A stretch of DNA of 64,000 nucleotides, from positions 678,879 to 742,878 of the forward strand of contig JADNRX010000003.1 of NCBI GenBank assembly GCA_015501595.1, in the 5' to 3' direction. The translations under genes and the position numbers were made by a program. The DNA is from Hymenopellis radicata. Lineage: Eukaryota > Basidiomycota > Agaricomycetes > Agaricales > Physalacriaceae. How positions within the stretch are numbered: position 1 is the first letter of the stretch; each line of letters begins with the position of its first letter. The notes below the pieces were generated by a model. That model did not search any database. It worked only from the letters and a program-made list of their open reading frames with translations, and had not been told where the DNA came from. This document shows positions 20,300 through 32,068 of the stretch, piece by piece.

Positions 20300-23032
20300 A
20301 TGGACGAACAACAACTACGCTCTTCTTCTCCCCCCATCGACGACACCGAGATGCCTCAACGCTTTTCTGTCTCCCAGAACATCTTTACTACCACTCACTC
20401 TGACATTCCCGTCGCGGTGTACGACGTCAACGCTTTGAAGCCCGCCTTGGTCGTTGAATTTCTTGAATCTGTCAAGGTGGCGGGCCACATGGGCATTGCT
20501 GCCGTCTATGGACGACGAGGCGCCCTTGTGCAGCTTTTCATTTCCACCAGCACACGAGTCATCGTTCTCGTCAATCTCAAAGATCCGATGCTCGAGGTCA
20601 AACAGTCACACCGGGCCCACTCCGGATGGCAGACGTTCAAACGGGAAGTGCTTCTCAGCGCTTATCCAAAGTATGCTCTCCGCATGGACAAACTGGCGCT
20701 CGCGCTTCATCACGACCACGGCATCCGCATAACGCATGGCATTGATCTTCTCTCCCTCCACCCGAATCGCGACTCTGTCGAGGCTTTCCTTCACGCCTTT
20801 GGTGGCAAATCCTATTGGAACCACATTGATCCCGACAACGCTCGCAAGTTGTATCGGGAACTAGAGGAGCTACGTCAGCGGTCTCCAGAGGAAAAAGGTC
20901 GTCTCCTGGCGTTAGAAGCCTGGCTCGTTTGCCATGCCGCAACAATGGATCATGTCGTAGCCGACGCACCCACCATCTCAACTGATGCTTTATCTGATGC
21001 GGTAAGTTATCTCTGGGTCTTCGCTGACGTTCCTTACTCTGCTTACAGGAACTCGACGTCCTATCAGTCACCTTTCGTAACCAACTTCTCCTGGATAGAT
21101 TGAAGCCTCTTCAATCAAAGAATGAGGTGGCGCCTTCGGCCACTCAAAAAGACGGCAACGTCAAACTAATGTCGGAGCGGTACAAGACCAGGATCGTAAG
21201 ATCCCAAAGTCAGGTAGGCTTCCTCGTCCAACCCCCGCCAAAAAAACTCATTACATTGCAGTCCGTCGAGATTGTGGCTAAACAAGACGGTAAGACGGTT
21301 GCTTTTCGTGGTCGTGTCACACGAGTACGAGGACGGGAAGCAACCGTCTCTTGCCGACGGCCTCGAACAAAGCACAGACGCAACAAGTCGTCAGTGTGAC
21401 TACGTTTGGTCGAGAAGATCCAACGCAGGCTGGAAAACTTCGCTCCAAGATTATCCTAAAGTGTCTTGACAAATCCGTCTCAATTTTATCCAATCCCTTC
21501 GTGAAGTCCATTTTTATGGATTGTACAGACGTGCCGTGGAATGACGCTCTTTCGTATCCGCCGCTTGAGATTCCAGAGAACATCCTGGAACGTCCTTTGA
21601 ATGACTCTCAGATAGATGCCGTGAAGGTCATCTTGTCGAACAGAGACGAAGATCGCATCGCTGTAATCCATGGGCCGCCTGGAACCGGGAAGACGACCGT
21701 CATCTCTGCTGCTGTTCTCACTGTGATGAAAGGTGACCCCGACGCACGTTATGGCTCGTGGCGCAGTCGAACGTTGCAGTGAAGAATATTGCAGAGAAGT
21801 TGACTAAGCGTTGAATTCACAGATTTCAAGATCCTCGTTTCAAAAGACTTCCATTACGATTGGTATGATCAGGTTCGATTTGGACTCTTCATTCTTACCG
21901 ACTACCTCACAGGCATGAACACCTATATGAAGCCATTGAGAACAACATGATCCGTTCCGACGCCTTCACGGACGACGCTGTCGCCATGTCGCGACTGATA
22001 CTCGGTTCACGCGTCATGTTGTGTACTCTCAGCATGCTTTCGAACGCAAAGCTCGCTGCGATAACGCGTCTGGTCACCGTGGAGACCGTCATTGTTGACG
22101 AGGCCAGTCAAATAGAGATCGGAGACTATCTTCCGCCCATTCATTTGTTCCATACGACCCTCAAGAAGCTGGTCTTCATCGGTGACAACAAACAATGTAC
22201 GTTTACTGAGCGCTTATTACTCTCCTGTCTTACGCGGTTTACAGTGGCGCCCCATGGCCAAGACGATATCAAGCATCTCAAGAGTATATTTGAAAAGCCA
22301 CACCTTCGCGAGGGGGCTGTATTCTTGGACACTCAATGTATGTCAGGCAGAGTGATATAATGCGCCGCAGGAATCCTCACTAGCAGTATAGATCGCATGC
22401 CCATCCCAATAGGCAAATTCATCTCGAAACACGTCTATAGCGGAAAGCTGAAGAGCGTACATACTATCAAGGACAAGTCTAGTTGTCGATTCGTCAACGC
22501 GGAAGGGACGGAGCAGCAACAGGGAACCAGTTGGATTGTGAGTGATGGATTGTTTATTCAAGCTCAAAAACTGACGGAATACAGAACTTGCGTGAAGCGC
22601 AAGCGATTTGTAAACTGGCCAGGACTTTGCAAAACCGGGGTGAATCGTTCAAGGTCATAACGCCTTATGACGCCCAGCGAGCGTTGCTGCAAAAACTGCT
22701 CAAGATGGAGGGGCTCGACTGGGAGAACAAATGCTTCAATGTCGATTCGTTCCAAGGTAAGGTCGTGTGTCTGGTGCTGTTACCTCTATCTAAGTCTTTG
22801 TTTAGGCAACGAAGAGGACTTCATCATAATCTCTGTCGTTAGAACGGCGCGACTGGGTTTCCTCAAGGAAAGTCGGCGCGCGAACGTCATGCTGACCCGC
22901 TGCAAGAAGGGCATGTTCATTTGCACGAACAGAGACTTCGTCGAAGGCGTTGCGCTGAAGTCATTGGTGGGGGCGCTAGCGAAGAGAAATCCCAATTCGT
23001 GGATGGAGTTTGAGAATCTGTTGAATGCGTGA
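20300..23032 (+). CDS. UPF1-like SF1 helicase, second copy, reading frame broken
   Basis: Paralogue of the helicase at 9306-12091. Exons read 20300-21001, 21049-21213, 21262-21862, 21913-22196, 22245-22337, 22392-22537, 22585-22756 and 22806-23032. Core motifs are GPPGTGKTT, WLVAQSNVAV, DEASQ, GDNKQLAP, QYRMP, VDSFQG and NVMLTRCKK, with splice points matching the paralogue. The motif Ia block (LWLVAQ... to KLTK) is one frame off from both its neighbours: a base is missing near 21742-21750 and one is extra near 21809. The frame also changes near 21346; there a small or 83-nt intron could explain it. This is either a decaying gene or sequence error. TATAAAG stands only 4 bp before the first ATG, so the second ATG (20351) may be the real start. 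Confidence 0.75.
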
Positions 23033-23225
23033 CTGTTATGCCCGAATTTTGATGAACTTTCTTGTATTTCTCGTAGATTACTTACCATACCACATGCATA
23101 GATAGCCTAGACTAGAGTGTCGATACCTGTTGCAATCTTGAACGTCGTTGCTGTTTTGGCAGTTAGGCGTCAGAAGTTATAAGATTTTCCTTTTTGGGAG
23201 ACCCCAGATCTGCCCTCCCACCATC

Positions 23226-24117
23226 ATGTCCTCCAACGAAGCATCGTCGTCGAAAGCCCCGCCACCGGCAGCGGACGACGTCGAGAAGCTGTTGAGCCGC
23301 GAGGCCACCGCTTTCCAGCGCGAAGTTGAGGTTGAGCGCATCCTCAAGGCATTTAAACTGAAGTGAGCCTGCATTTCTCCTCGTTGCCGAGGCAGCACTA
23401 ACCTCCACTCTGCCTGCAGTCCATATGAAATTCTAGACTTAGATGAAACTGCTACTGCTGACGATATCAAGAAAAAGTATCGCCAGCTTTCTCTCTGTGC
23501 GTCTGCTCGATTCCTTGCGCCATATCGCTCACGGCCGTCCCAGTCATACATCCGGACAAGACCTCGCACGCCCGTGCGCCCGAGGCTTTTGACATTCTCA
23601 AGAAGGTATGGCCTCGCTTTCCATTGTCCGTGGCTCATATCTCAACCAGCATCATTCCAGGCCGAATCCGAAGTATCCGACAAGGCGCAACGCGAGGAAC
23701 TCGACGCTGTCATCAAACAAGCACGTACGCTCGTTCTCAAACGCTTGACGCCGCCGCTCCCCGCTTCGACACCGGATAACGACCCTGCTCTCAGAAGTCT
23801 TGTGCCGTCGTTCAAGGTACAGGTGCGCGCCCAGTCTAGGGAGCTCCTCATCGACGAGGAGGTCCGAAGGCGAAAGGCCATCAAGATGAACTTGGCCAAC
23901 GAGGGCTTGGAAGCGCGCAAGAAGGACGAAGAAATTGCTTCCAAGAAGAGAAAGGTCGAGGAGGACAAACATTGGGAAGGTTAGTTTCGCATCATCCCAT
24001 TGCGCTGTTCATAACTGACTTGCTTTCTTAGAGGGAAGAGAACAGCGAGTAGACAGTTGGCGCGACTTTGCAAAGGGAAAGAAGAAGAAAAAGGCCAAGA
24101 TCGCGATCCTTGGATAA
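23226..24117 (+). CDS. DNAJC8/SPF31-type J-domain splicing factor
   Basis: Five exons (23226-23362, 23420-23496, 23544-23605, 23661-23979, 24032-24117) give 226 residues. A J domain spans about residues 45-100 (NPYEILDLDE..., then FIHPDKTSHARAPEAFDILKKA), preceded by a short N-terminal helix and followed by a long charged coiled-coil tail with RRKAIKMNLANEGLEARKKDEE and a Lys-rich end. This order matches fission yeast Spf31 and human DNAJC8, which copurify with spliceosomes. The ATG is preceded by a short open stretch with no conservation. The stop is 44 bp from the stop of the convergent phosphatase gene, so the transcripts probably overlap. Confidence 0.88.
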
Positions 24118-24160
24118 TATACACACATTGTTTAGATGCGAATAACGATATAGTAATAAT

Positions 24161-25509
24161 TTATCGCAGGTGGAAACTTCCAACAACTCGTCGAACGTCT
24201 TCAGACAAAACATCCTGTCTATCTGCATATAGGGCGCTGACGACTTCACGCTCCTCCCACTCCTGCTCTTCTGGCTTTTCCGCCTTTCCAATCGGTTCTA
24301 AGGTGTAATGTACAGACAAAGCCGACAGCACTCCACCATATGCTCGTGAAATCCCTGAAAGTCATTGAGCGATTGCTTCAGCAACAGTTGTCGTAATGTT
24401 TACCGGTATCAATGATGATAATCTTCCCTCCACATCGCGATGTGATATTCTCAAAGTCTGGGTATGCCCCATAATCATTCGTCGTGTTCCTGTTTTCTCT
24501 AAAACCTCTTCAACGTCTTTACACACTTTCTCTTCGGTATCCTGCGCCCAACCACGGTACCAAAGAGGTCCGTTTGAGCTGTATAGTTCGGCTTCTTCCT
24601 TCGTCGTATCTGAAGTATTTTGGCTATAACCATGAACTTTATACCAATGGAGCGAGATGCACACCTTCAGGAAGACCAACGTAGGGACCTGGTGGATGAG
24701 GTTGAGGCTGTTTTCTCGTCTGAAGTTTCCGCAAAAGTGAGTCGGAGAGGTCATTGATCTTGCTCGGAAACGGCGAGAGTCCTGAATATGAAGGTGACAG
24801 ACCCCCATGAACGAATGATATAGCGGAGTGGGAAAGTGGACCACTAAGGGAAGAAGAGGATGGGTATGGCGTATTGGGTAAACCAAGCGACGGATGCAAG
24901 GGTAAGCGAGACGCCGTTGTGTAATTGGTGGCCCAAGAACGGCCAATGCGTCCGGTTGAAATCATCTTTTGCCGCGCCTCGACAGAACCGAAAGTCTGTA
25001 TCTCGCTGGGATAGACGTATCGCCAGTCCCCAATGACGTTCATCCATTCGTGGTTTCCGAGATGGGAAAGCACGACGCCGCCCTTGGCTTGCGCCTGTTC
25101 CCGTAAAGTGTCCATAAATGTAAAGAGCTTGATGGTATCATCACCTCTGCACAAGAGACGACGTCAGAAGTAGCTTGAGAGCAAGTATTGGTGCTTGCTA
25201 CCTATCGATGATATCGCCAGTCTGCACAAAGTAGTCCACGTCGCCAGACCACGCGCCCTTGTCGTCAATCACGCCAGAGAACTGCAGCACTTTGCGAGCA
25301 TTGGGGAAATCGCCATGAAGGTCGCCGACTGCGACGATATGCCGTGTATAAGGCCGAGGGTCATCGTACGAGTCCTGTACAGGTATAAATGGGACCTGCC
25401 CTAGTGGAGTTTGCTGTGTCAACGAGAATGCCTTTGCCACGATGTTGTAGCGGAAGACACAGTACGCGGCCGCCGCGACGAGTAAGAAAGTGAAGAGTCG
25501 GTGAGTCAT
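24161..25509 (-). CDS. Shewanella-like metallophosphatase, single-pass membrane anchor
   Basis: PPP-family phosphatase with two metals in the active site. Exons 25202-25509, 24665-25146, 24404-24609 and 24161-24354, about 396 residues. An N-terminal membrane segment (residues about 5-18) precedes GDLHGD, GDIIDRGDD, LGNHEWMN, VHGG and RRMIMGHT, all in PPP order, then DTGISRAYGGVLSAL. In exon 3 the conserved stretch after GHT continues (DFENITSRCGGKIIIIDTG) only if one base is added in the GGG at 24460-24462; the exon length is one short by the same count. Without it the protein would end early. Substrate unknown; ER or vacuolar location is guessed from the anchor. Confidence 0.83.
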
Positions 25510-26197
25510 TGTATGCCGAATACAAACTAGCTGCCAGCACTTTAAGTGAGATGGCAGTCCGCCGGATGATGGGATGATGGTGGTCAGGTCGTAACCCAGA
25601 AACGGCAATCTACGCCGCCGGCCTCTGTACGTGTTTGTCGACCGTTACTCGGACGGTATTTTGAATCATGATTGACTGGTTACAGTGCTCAGAATTCAGG
25701 CCTGTGTTCACTGTTTTCATTATGGGCGACGCAACATTTAGTTTACCCTGTCTAGTGCGCTTGGAATACCAACATTCTATTCAGCAACAGAGTTCTTGTC
25801 GAGTACTCTGGAGTCACGTTGAGCTACAATATGCCTGGCAGGCCGTATGTATCCCACATTAAAGCGCCTGAGTCTGAGCACAAGAGATGTCAAGCAAAGT
25901 TTGAGCCAAGGATAACATCACCGCTATTTGTCTCAATTGAGGTTTCTTTTCTGTTTTTGTTAACGTCTGAATCATGTGATGCGCCACACATCCAGATCCG
26001 ACGTGCCTGAGGGAATTGATGAACCCCCCAATTAGAGCCAGTGCGACATTTTGTGGAGGCTGCTCCTGACTCATCTGAATCCCCGACACGTGCCTCAACA
26101 AGGGCTATAAAAGCACGAGCGAGTTCCCAGACCTGCCCCAGAAATTCATTCTACCGCACCATCAACATCAGCAGCCAATATCTTTCGCATCTCAAAC
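25510..26197. promoter_or_regulatory. Divergent promoter of phosphatase and metallothionein
   Basis: No gene seen. TATAAAA at 26106-26112 lies about 90 bp before the metallothionein ATG. I looked for metal-response or copper-fist boxes but saw none I would name. Confidence 0.5.
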
Positions 26198-26407
26198 ATG
26201 AACGCTGTACGCTGCTTGCTTTCTCTTGATGAAATTGAGGACTGACATATTCTTGGCAGACCGTTGAAACCCCTGTTAACCAAGCTAGTACCTGCGGGAA
26301 CGCGTCGTGCACCTGCACCAAGTCAGTAATTGTATTTTTTTCGAATGCAGCACTTCTCACGCTTCCATTATAGCTGCGCCTGCAAGCCCGGTGAATGCAA
26401 GTGCTAA
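26198..26407 (+). CDS. Metallothionein (34 residues, 7 Cys)
   Basis: Three exons of 9, 62 and 34 nt (26198-26206, 26260-26321, 26374-26407) with GT-AG introns join into a 34-residue protein. Its second half carries seven cysteines in the pattern C-x4-C-x-C-x2-C-x-C-x4-C-x-C and no aromatic residue or His: the form of fungal copper/cadmium metallothioneins, which buffer Cu(I) or Cd(II) in the cytosol. The first exon encodes only three residues. A TATA box and a short A/C-rich leader stand upstream. No other reading gives a cysteine-rich frame. The gene is invisible to ORF finders because the longest exon has only 20 codons. Metal specificity cannot be read from sequence. Confidence 0.85.
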
Positions 26408-26768
26408 ATGTTTTAACGCATCATTGCGTTGTACCACCACCACCATTCCACAATCCACCGTTGTAATATGGAGAATTATTATGTGACCGTTGTCAATACA
26501 TGTTCAACGCTCGTGAAAGATACTACACCACAACTGGGCTAGGCCTACAAGCTGCTGTGCACGCTAGCTGTGTCACTGAAAGTGCATTCAGTGAGGATAG
26601 TGCGTGTTTAGGGTCGGGAACTTACATTTATCTTGGTATCGGTTCCTTCGGGCTGGATCTAATTTCGTTAACTCCTTCAAAAAGTTCTCGCAACTCGTTC
26701 GTAAACCCACAACGTCCACCGATGAAGAGTGTTTCGCAATTAACATCGTCTTGTAGTAAAACAATCGA

Positions 26769-27299
26769 CTACTTACCCTGAAGGATTGAAGTAAACAAAC
26801 TCATGTAATAAGGACGCAGAGTGATCCTTACATTTGTTATCACTCTCCTGGTCCCCACTTTGCCCTTCTCATCAAGCAGTTTCTGTGTAAGGGCAATCTC
26901 GCTCTCAAGCCGTTCCTTATCTTTGCCTAGCTCCGTCTTGAATGAAGAGCTCAATGAATGAATGAGCAGACACCCCACCTGATCCCATCATGAGCCAACG
27001 ATGGTACAGCCAAACGATCATTCGGATCCGTGAACATGGCGTTGTGAAGGATGTCAAACTCTATAGACAACGAGAACGCGTATGAACACTGCTCCAACTC
27101 GTGGAATAATTTGTACCTGCTTCGCGTGACTCGACCGGATCCAGTCACCCGTCATTGTCAGGACCTTTGAGCGCTGGTGCCACGCACTAAAGTTGGACAG
27201 CTCAGATTCGATCTTCTTCAGTGTGTACGCTAGTTCCGCCAACTGGGAGCGGGGGACCGGCATGCTAGCGAGGACGTGACTCACTAGAACTATGACCAT
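26769..27299 (-). CDS. Hypothetical protein, about 123 residues
   Basis: Modelled with exons 27117-27299, 26974-27058, 26832-26926 and 26769-26777. It reads as a soluble helical protein: LAELAYTLKKIESELSNF, then FTDPNDRLAVPSLAHDGIRW, then a charged coiled-coil-like segment (KDKERLESEIALTQKLLDEK). Introns of 47 and 54 nt make the frames fit; the last exon of only three codons is doubtful, and the end may lie elsewhere. Not recognised. Expression evidence would decide the model. Confidence 0.4.
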
Positions 27300-27731
27300 C
27301 TTTCAACCCGAGTGGAATGCAATTGCAAGACAGTACCAACAAAAACAGGTCAGAGCGTCGTTACTTGGAAGCTATAGTCTTCTCACTGGCCAATAGTCAC
27401 TCCATAGAAATTAACAAGAGTCCATTGCGGCCATGTAGGCGCGCGCGCCATTCTCGAGGTGTCGCAGGATGGGTCACTCCAGAGAGTATCCGGCTAGGAT
27501 GGATGCAAAGTATACCAAAAAAGCTCCAGATAGCACAGGTTTCTCGTAGGTATCGAAGAAAACAGCTACATCTATGGTTTGAGTTGTATGATGGTGCTGG
27601 TGTGAAGAAGAGCTTAGAGCGAGAGATCGCCGGTCCCGATCAAATCACGACCAGTCACTTTAATCCTCTTACCGTCACCATGAATATTGCACAACCTTGA
27701 AAGCTCTTCGTAACGTGTCAAATCGGCGTAA

Positions 27732-30700
27732 ATGGGTGTTAATTCGCTATGGGAGCTGCTAGCTCCCGTCGGTCGTCCAGTCTTGTTCGTCGAATTGTCT
27801 CGACCATGCGTTCGATAACTCATTTGCCGCAGGTTGGAAACTATGGAAGGCAAGGCTGTGGCCATTGATTCTAGCATTTGGATATACCAGTTCCAAGCCA
27901 CAATGCGCAATAAGGATGGCCAGGTCCTGTCTAATGCCCACGTTCTGGGTTTCTTGCGCCGTATCTGCAAGCTCATGTTCTATGGCATGAAGCCTGTCTT
28001 CGTCTTTGACGGTGGTGCACCGGACTTGAAGAAGAAGACGCTTGTAAGCGAAACCGAACATCCTGGCCTGCGCTTGACTAACCTACAAAGTAATTTAGAT
28101 GCAACGAAAGGAGAAGAAGAGCGGTGCTGCCGAGAATCATGCAAAGTTGGCGCAGAAGTTGCTGGCTGCTCAGATGAGACGGGAAGCACTTAATCACGTC
28201 AAGTCAGTCCTGCACAGCGCGAATTTGAGATATTCAAACTCATATTTATCTAGAGCTAGCAAAGGCAAGGCGTTCGAGGGACCTGTCGTGCTAGACGAGA
28301 ATACTGTATATCTGGAGGACATAGACCCTTCCATCCCAAAGTCTACGGCGAAGAAACCCGCATCCACCGCCTCACCATCCAAAAAAGGCAAATTCTATGA
28401 CCATGATCCGTATCGACTCCCTGACGTTGACGTCGGGCAACGTATCGCTCAAGCAACGCGTGCCACAGCTCCCGATCCGCGTCTAGCTACAGAAGACGAG
28501 CTCCGGGCATTCATTGAAGACATGCGCCCCGAAGACTTCGATGTCACTTCTGCCGCCTTTCAAGAACTGCCCACTGAAGTCCAATATGAAATAATTGGCG
28601 ATCTACGCCTGAAGTCGCGCCAGACGTCGTACAGCCGTCTGCAACAAATGCTGAAGGCTGCTCATACGCCTTTGGATTTTTCAAAGCAGCAAATCAAGAA
28701 TCTCAAGCAGAGGAATGCTTTGACGCAGCAATTATTGGCGACGACAGACAGCATTGGAAAGGCGCATATCTCTATTCCGGTGCGGATCGCGAGTGAGAGA
28801 AACAAGGAGTACGTTCTTATAAAGAATGAAGGTGAAGGAGGTGGTTGGATTCTCGGTATCCGAGATGATGGAACCAAAGATAAGCCAATTGTTATCGACC
28901 ATGAGGTTGAGGAGCAGGAAAGGGCTGCCGCTCTTGAAGATGACGAAGACGACGACGAAGAGATGGAAGAAGTCGCGATGTAGGTTTATTTTTAATTCGT
29001 TCATTCAATTAACCTGATCGTGTAGACCAGTGACTGCTACGTATGATCCTGACTTGCGAGATTTACAACGGGAGAATGCACTGGGCGCTATAGAGCAACG
29101 CTCAATTTCAAACAGGAAGCCTTCTTCTCGTCCCCTGTTCATACAAGATGGTCTGGATTCTGATGAGGACGACCATGATTCGGAGGACGAGAGGATTGCC
29201 ATAGCTATCCAGCGCTCACTCGATGACCGACCAAGGACTCCCTCACCGTCCTTCGCCATGTACGGCGTAGACGATCATAACGAATTCGACGACAACAGGT
29301 TCGCATCCACATCCAAGGTAACCGAGAGGTCATACACCTCGCACCGACCTGCATCGCCTGACCGATACCCTTCTACTCCCTTGGGAACAGCCTTATCTTT
29401 TGCGAATACCACACCGTCCAGGCAGCATATAACCACACCAGCTCGCTCGTTTTCAAGTCTGAACGCCGGCTCGTTCATGTTTGGCGCTCCAACATTACTA
29501 GCTGCACCTGCTGCGAGCCCGTCAAAGCCTCCGGCACATAGGCCGCCTCCTGGGCCGCCGCCATCGTTCTTAACCCACCATTCTGATGCATCTACTCAGG
29601 CGACGCTACCTAGACAGATGCATGCTGGTGAAGTAGAGCCTGACCATGCCTCTCCCTTGACGCGCGCCCAGAGCAACACGCATGTCATCCTGCGGGAACA
29701 GGCTCCGCTTCAAGATTCAAGAGGCGAGACCGAGGATGCCTCTTCCGTCGCGACTTTCCATTCACCGAGTAGGGAGAAAATCCGAAGCCCGAAAGCACGA
29801 TCACTTTCGCCGCCAGGTGTTCAGGCTGGAAGTATCGCGGGACCGAGCAGCCCCGAGCCTGTGTCCTTTCCACCTCCGGATGTCGACATCTTGCCCATAT
29901 CGAATACGCCACCGCCCATTCCGAAAACACCAACGTCACGCTCCGTCTCACCTGAAGCCTTCAAGCAACCGGTCTCAGAGCCTCTATTCATAGATGATGA
30001 TCTCGATGTTGAAGAACCTGCATCTACCTCCATCCCACTAGACCCTTTTATTGTCTCGGATGCGCCCGTCCACCGTTCCACGTCGGTCTCCCCAACTCGC
30101 CCTGCTTCCCCCGGGCCGGCCGCGGACATAGAAGAGACTGAAGACTGGGACGCGGCGCAAGAGATGGACCCGGTCGCCGAAGAAGGCGAATTCGCCCAGT
30201 TCATCTCTGACGTGAAGGGACGCGACATAAACGAAGTTCGGAGAGAGATTGACGACGAAATCGTGTCCCTCAACAAGCTTCGTCGGGCCGCAATGCGCGA
30301 CTCTGAGGATATCACTCAGCAGATGATTCACCAGATCATGGTAAGCGCTCCGCGGGGCGCCCTAGCTCTTAGGTGATGGTCTAACGGTATTTCTCAGACG
30401 ATGTTACGGCTATTTGGTATACCATACATCACGGCACCCTTGGAAGCGGAGGCGCAATGCGCCGAGCTTGTGATGCTTGGTCTCGTTGATGGGATCATTA
30501 CAGACGATTCTGACGTGTTTCTGTTTGGCGGAGAGCGCGTATTCAAGAATATGTTTAACCAGTCCAAGACGGTCGAGTGTTTTCTGACGACGGACCTGAC
30601 TCGCGAGCTGGGTCTGGATCGAGGCACCCTTGTGAGGCTCGCATATCTGCTTGGAAGCGACTATGTCGACGGCCTGTCTGGAGTGGGTCCGGTCGTTGCT

Positions 30701-31775
30701 ATGGAGCTTCTCAAGGAGTTTCCAGGCGATGACGGGCTGCACAAATTCAAGGACTGGTGGTCCAAGGTGCAAATGGGTAAAGATCGCGAGGACGATAACA
30801 AGTCGACGTTCCGAAAACGCTTCGTAAGCTTCCATGCACCCCTGGTTGTCATAAGCTGAACTTGTTGTCCGTCCGTAGAAGAAAAAGTTCAAAGATTTGT
30901 ATCTCTCAAGCGATTGGCCGAACCCCCTAGTTGTGCGTGCCTTTCGACGTCTTTCGGAAAGCGCGTGTGCTGATTCTATTGCGTGTCATAGAGGGATGCG
31001 TACTACCACCCTACGGTCGATGAATCAGACGAACCGTTCAAGTGGGGACTACCTGACCTGGACGGTCTTCGCGGGTCCGTCATAATACTGAATTATGTGA
31101 ACATTCCTTCAATCTGACAACCGCATGCAGATTTCTACACGAAGAGTTGGGCTGGGGACAAAGCAAGGTCGACGATCTCCTCGTGCCAATCATCCAGAAA
31201 GCCGGCAAGCGTGGTCAGGTACGTGATCTTCCTTGTCTTGTAGTACCTCCGTTGATCGTTAAAATTAACGACAGGGCGAGACAGCGAACAGACAAGGGAA
31301 CCTGAACGAGTTCTTCGACGTTTCTGCGGGAAGCGGAACGGTCGCGCCACGCCGGAGACAAGCGTATGCAAGTAAGCGGCTGCAGCAGGTAGTATCTGAC
31401 TATCGGAAGAAGAGGAAAGCCGCTCTTGATGAACCGGAGGAGTCGATGGATGAGGCTTCGGAGGACGAGGGCAGCGGATCATCGCAGCCTGCGAAGAAGA
31501 AAAGGAAGCCTGTTGTGCAGAAGAAAGCGAAGGAGACGAGTGAGACGCGTGGCCGAGGACGTGGGAGAGGACGTGTTGTTCGTGGACGCGGACGCGGCCG
31601 AGGGCGTAAACAGTCATTCAGGCAGAAGGATAATTCGTCTTCAGAGGCTGAGCCGTCGGAGGAAGACGACTTTGAGGAGAAGCCTGTCGTCGTGGATGTG
31701 CCTTTGGCGGTGCAGCTTCGTCCCAGACCTAAACCCAAGCCGACTTACAAGGGAACCCAACAGACGCCGACGTGA
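27732..31775 (+). CDS. RAD2: XPG/RAD2 nucleotide excision repair endonuclease
   Basis: Structure-specific nuclease making the 3' incision in nucleotide excision repair with TFIIH. Nine exons: 27732-27784, 27833-28043, 28099-28979, 29026-30340, 30398-30823, 30879-30932, 30992-31074, 31131-31218 and 31275-31775, 1203 residues. The N-region reads MGVNSLWELLAPVGRPV, AIDSSIWIYQF and PVFVFDGGAP; the I-region gives LEAEAQCAEL, TDDSDVFLFGG and LLGSDYVDGLSGVGP, carrying the catalytic acids and the helix-hairpin-helix. The long acidic spacer between them contains DERIAIAIQRSLDD, which resembles a ubiquitin-interaction motif. The tail has RGRGRGRG runs and basic nuclear signals. The first exon encodes 17 full codons and is easily missed; it is fixed by its conservation. 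Confidence 0.95.
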
Positions 31776-31896
31776 CCGTTAGAACTGTATGTTTTATTAA
31801 TGATAAGATGGTTTAAAAAACAAGTACTTTTGCAACTGTGAATTGCCTCTGCTGACTCCTGAGGATGGCGAAGTTCGGAAAAAATTTAGAGCGGAT

Positions 31897-31968
31897 ATTT
31901 GGCAACTTGTTTCGATCAAGTGACCTCGGGGTTATGGGCCCCGCGCGCTACCACTGCGCCATGCTGCT
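31897..31968 (-). tRNA. Initiator tRNA-Met (CAT)-like gene with mismatched acceptor stem
   Basis: On the minus strand the D arm (GCGCAGTGGTAGCGC), the anticodon arm (CGGGG-CCCATAA-CCCCG, anticodon CAT at 31914-31916) and the T arm with the initiator-type loop (ACTTG-ATCGAAA-CAAGT) are perfect. There is no intron. The 5' acceptor strand AGCAGCA faces TGCCAAA, so only three of seven pairs form. A T6 run follows about 10-15 nt downstream, a usable Pol III terminator. Either a pseudogene with a damaged 3' end or a local sequence problem. Confidence 0.75.
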
Positions 31969-32068
31969 ACTGATTACATGTGACTGGAGAGTAGTTATGA
32001 CGTCAAAGGTGAAGGTTCGTTGAACACAACTTGCATTGTAAAGTATCTTTGCTAAGTATCTACACAAA

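Noticed and set aside
26778..26973. Two ultra-short introns (27 and 29 nt) in the hypothetical gene
   Set aside because: Introns of 47 nt (26927-26973) and 54 nt (26778-26831) with better signals explain the same frames.
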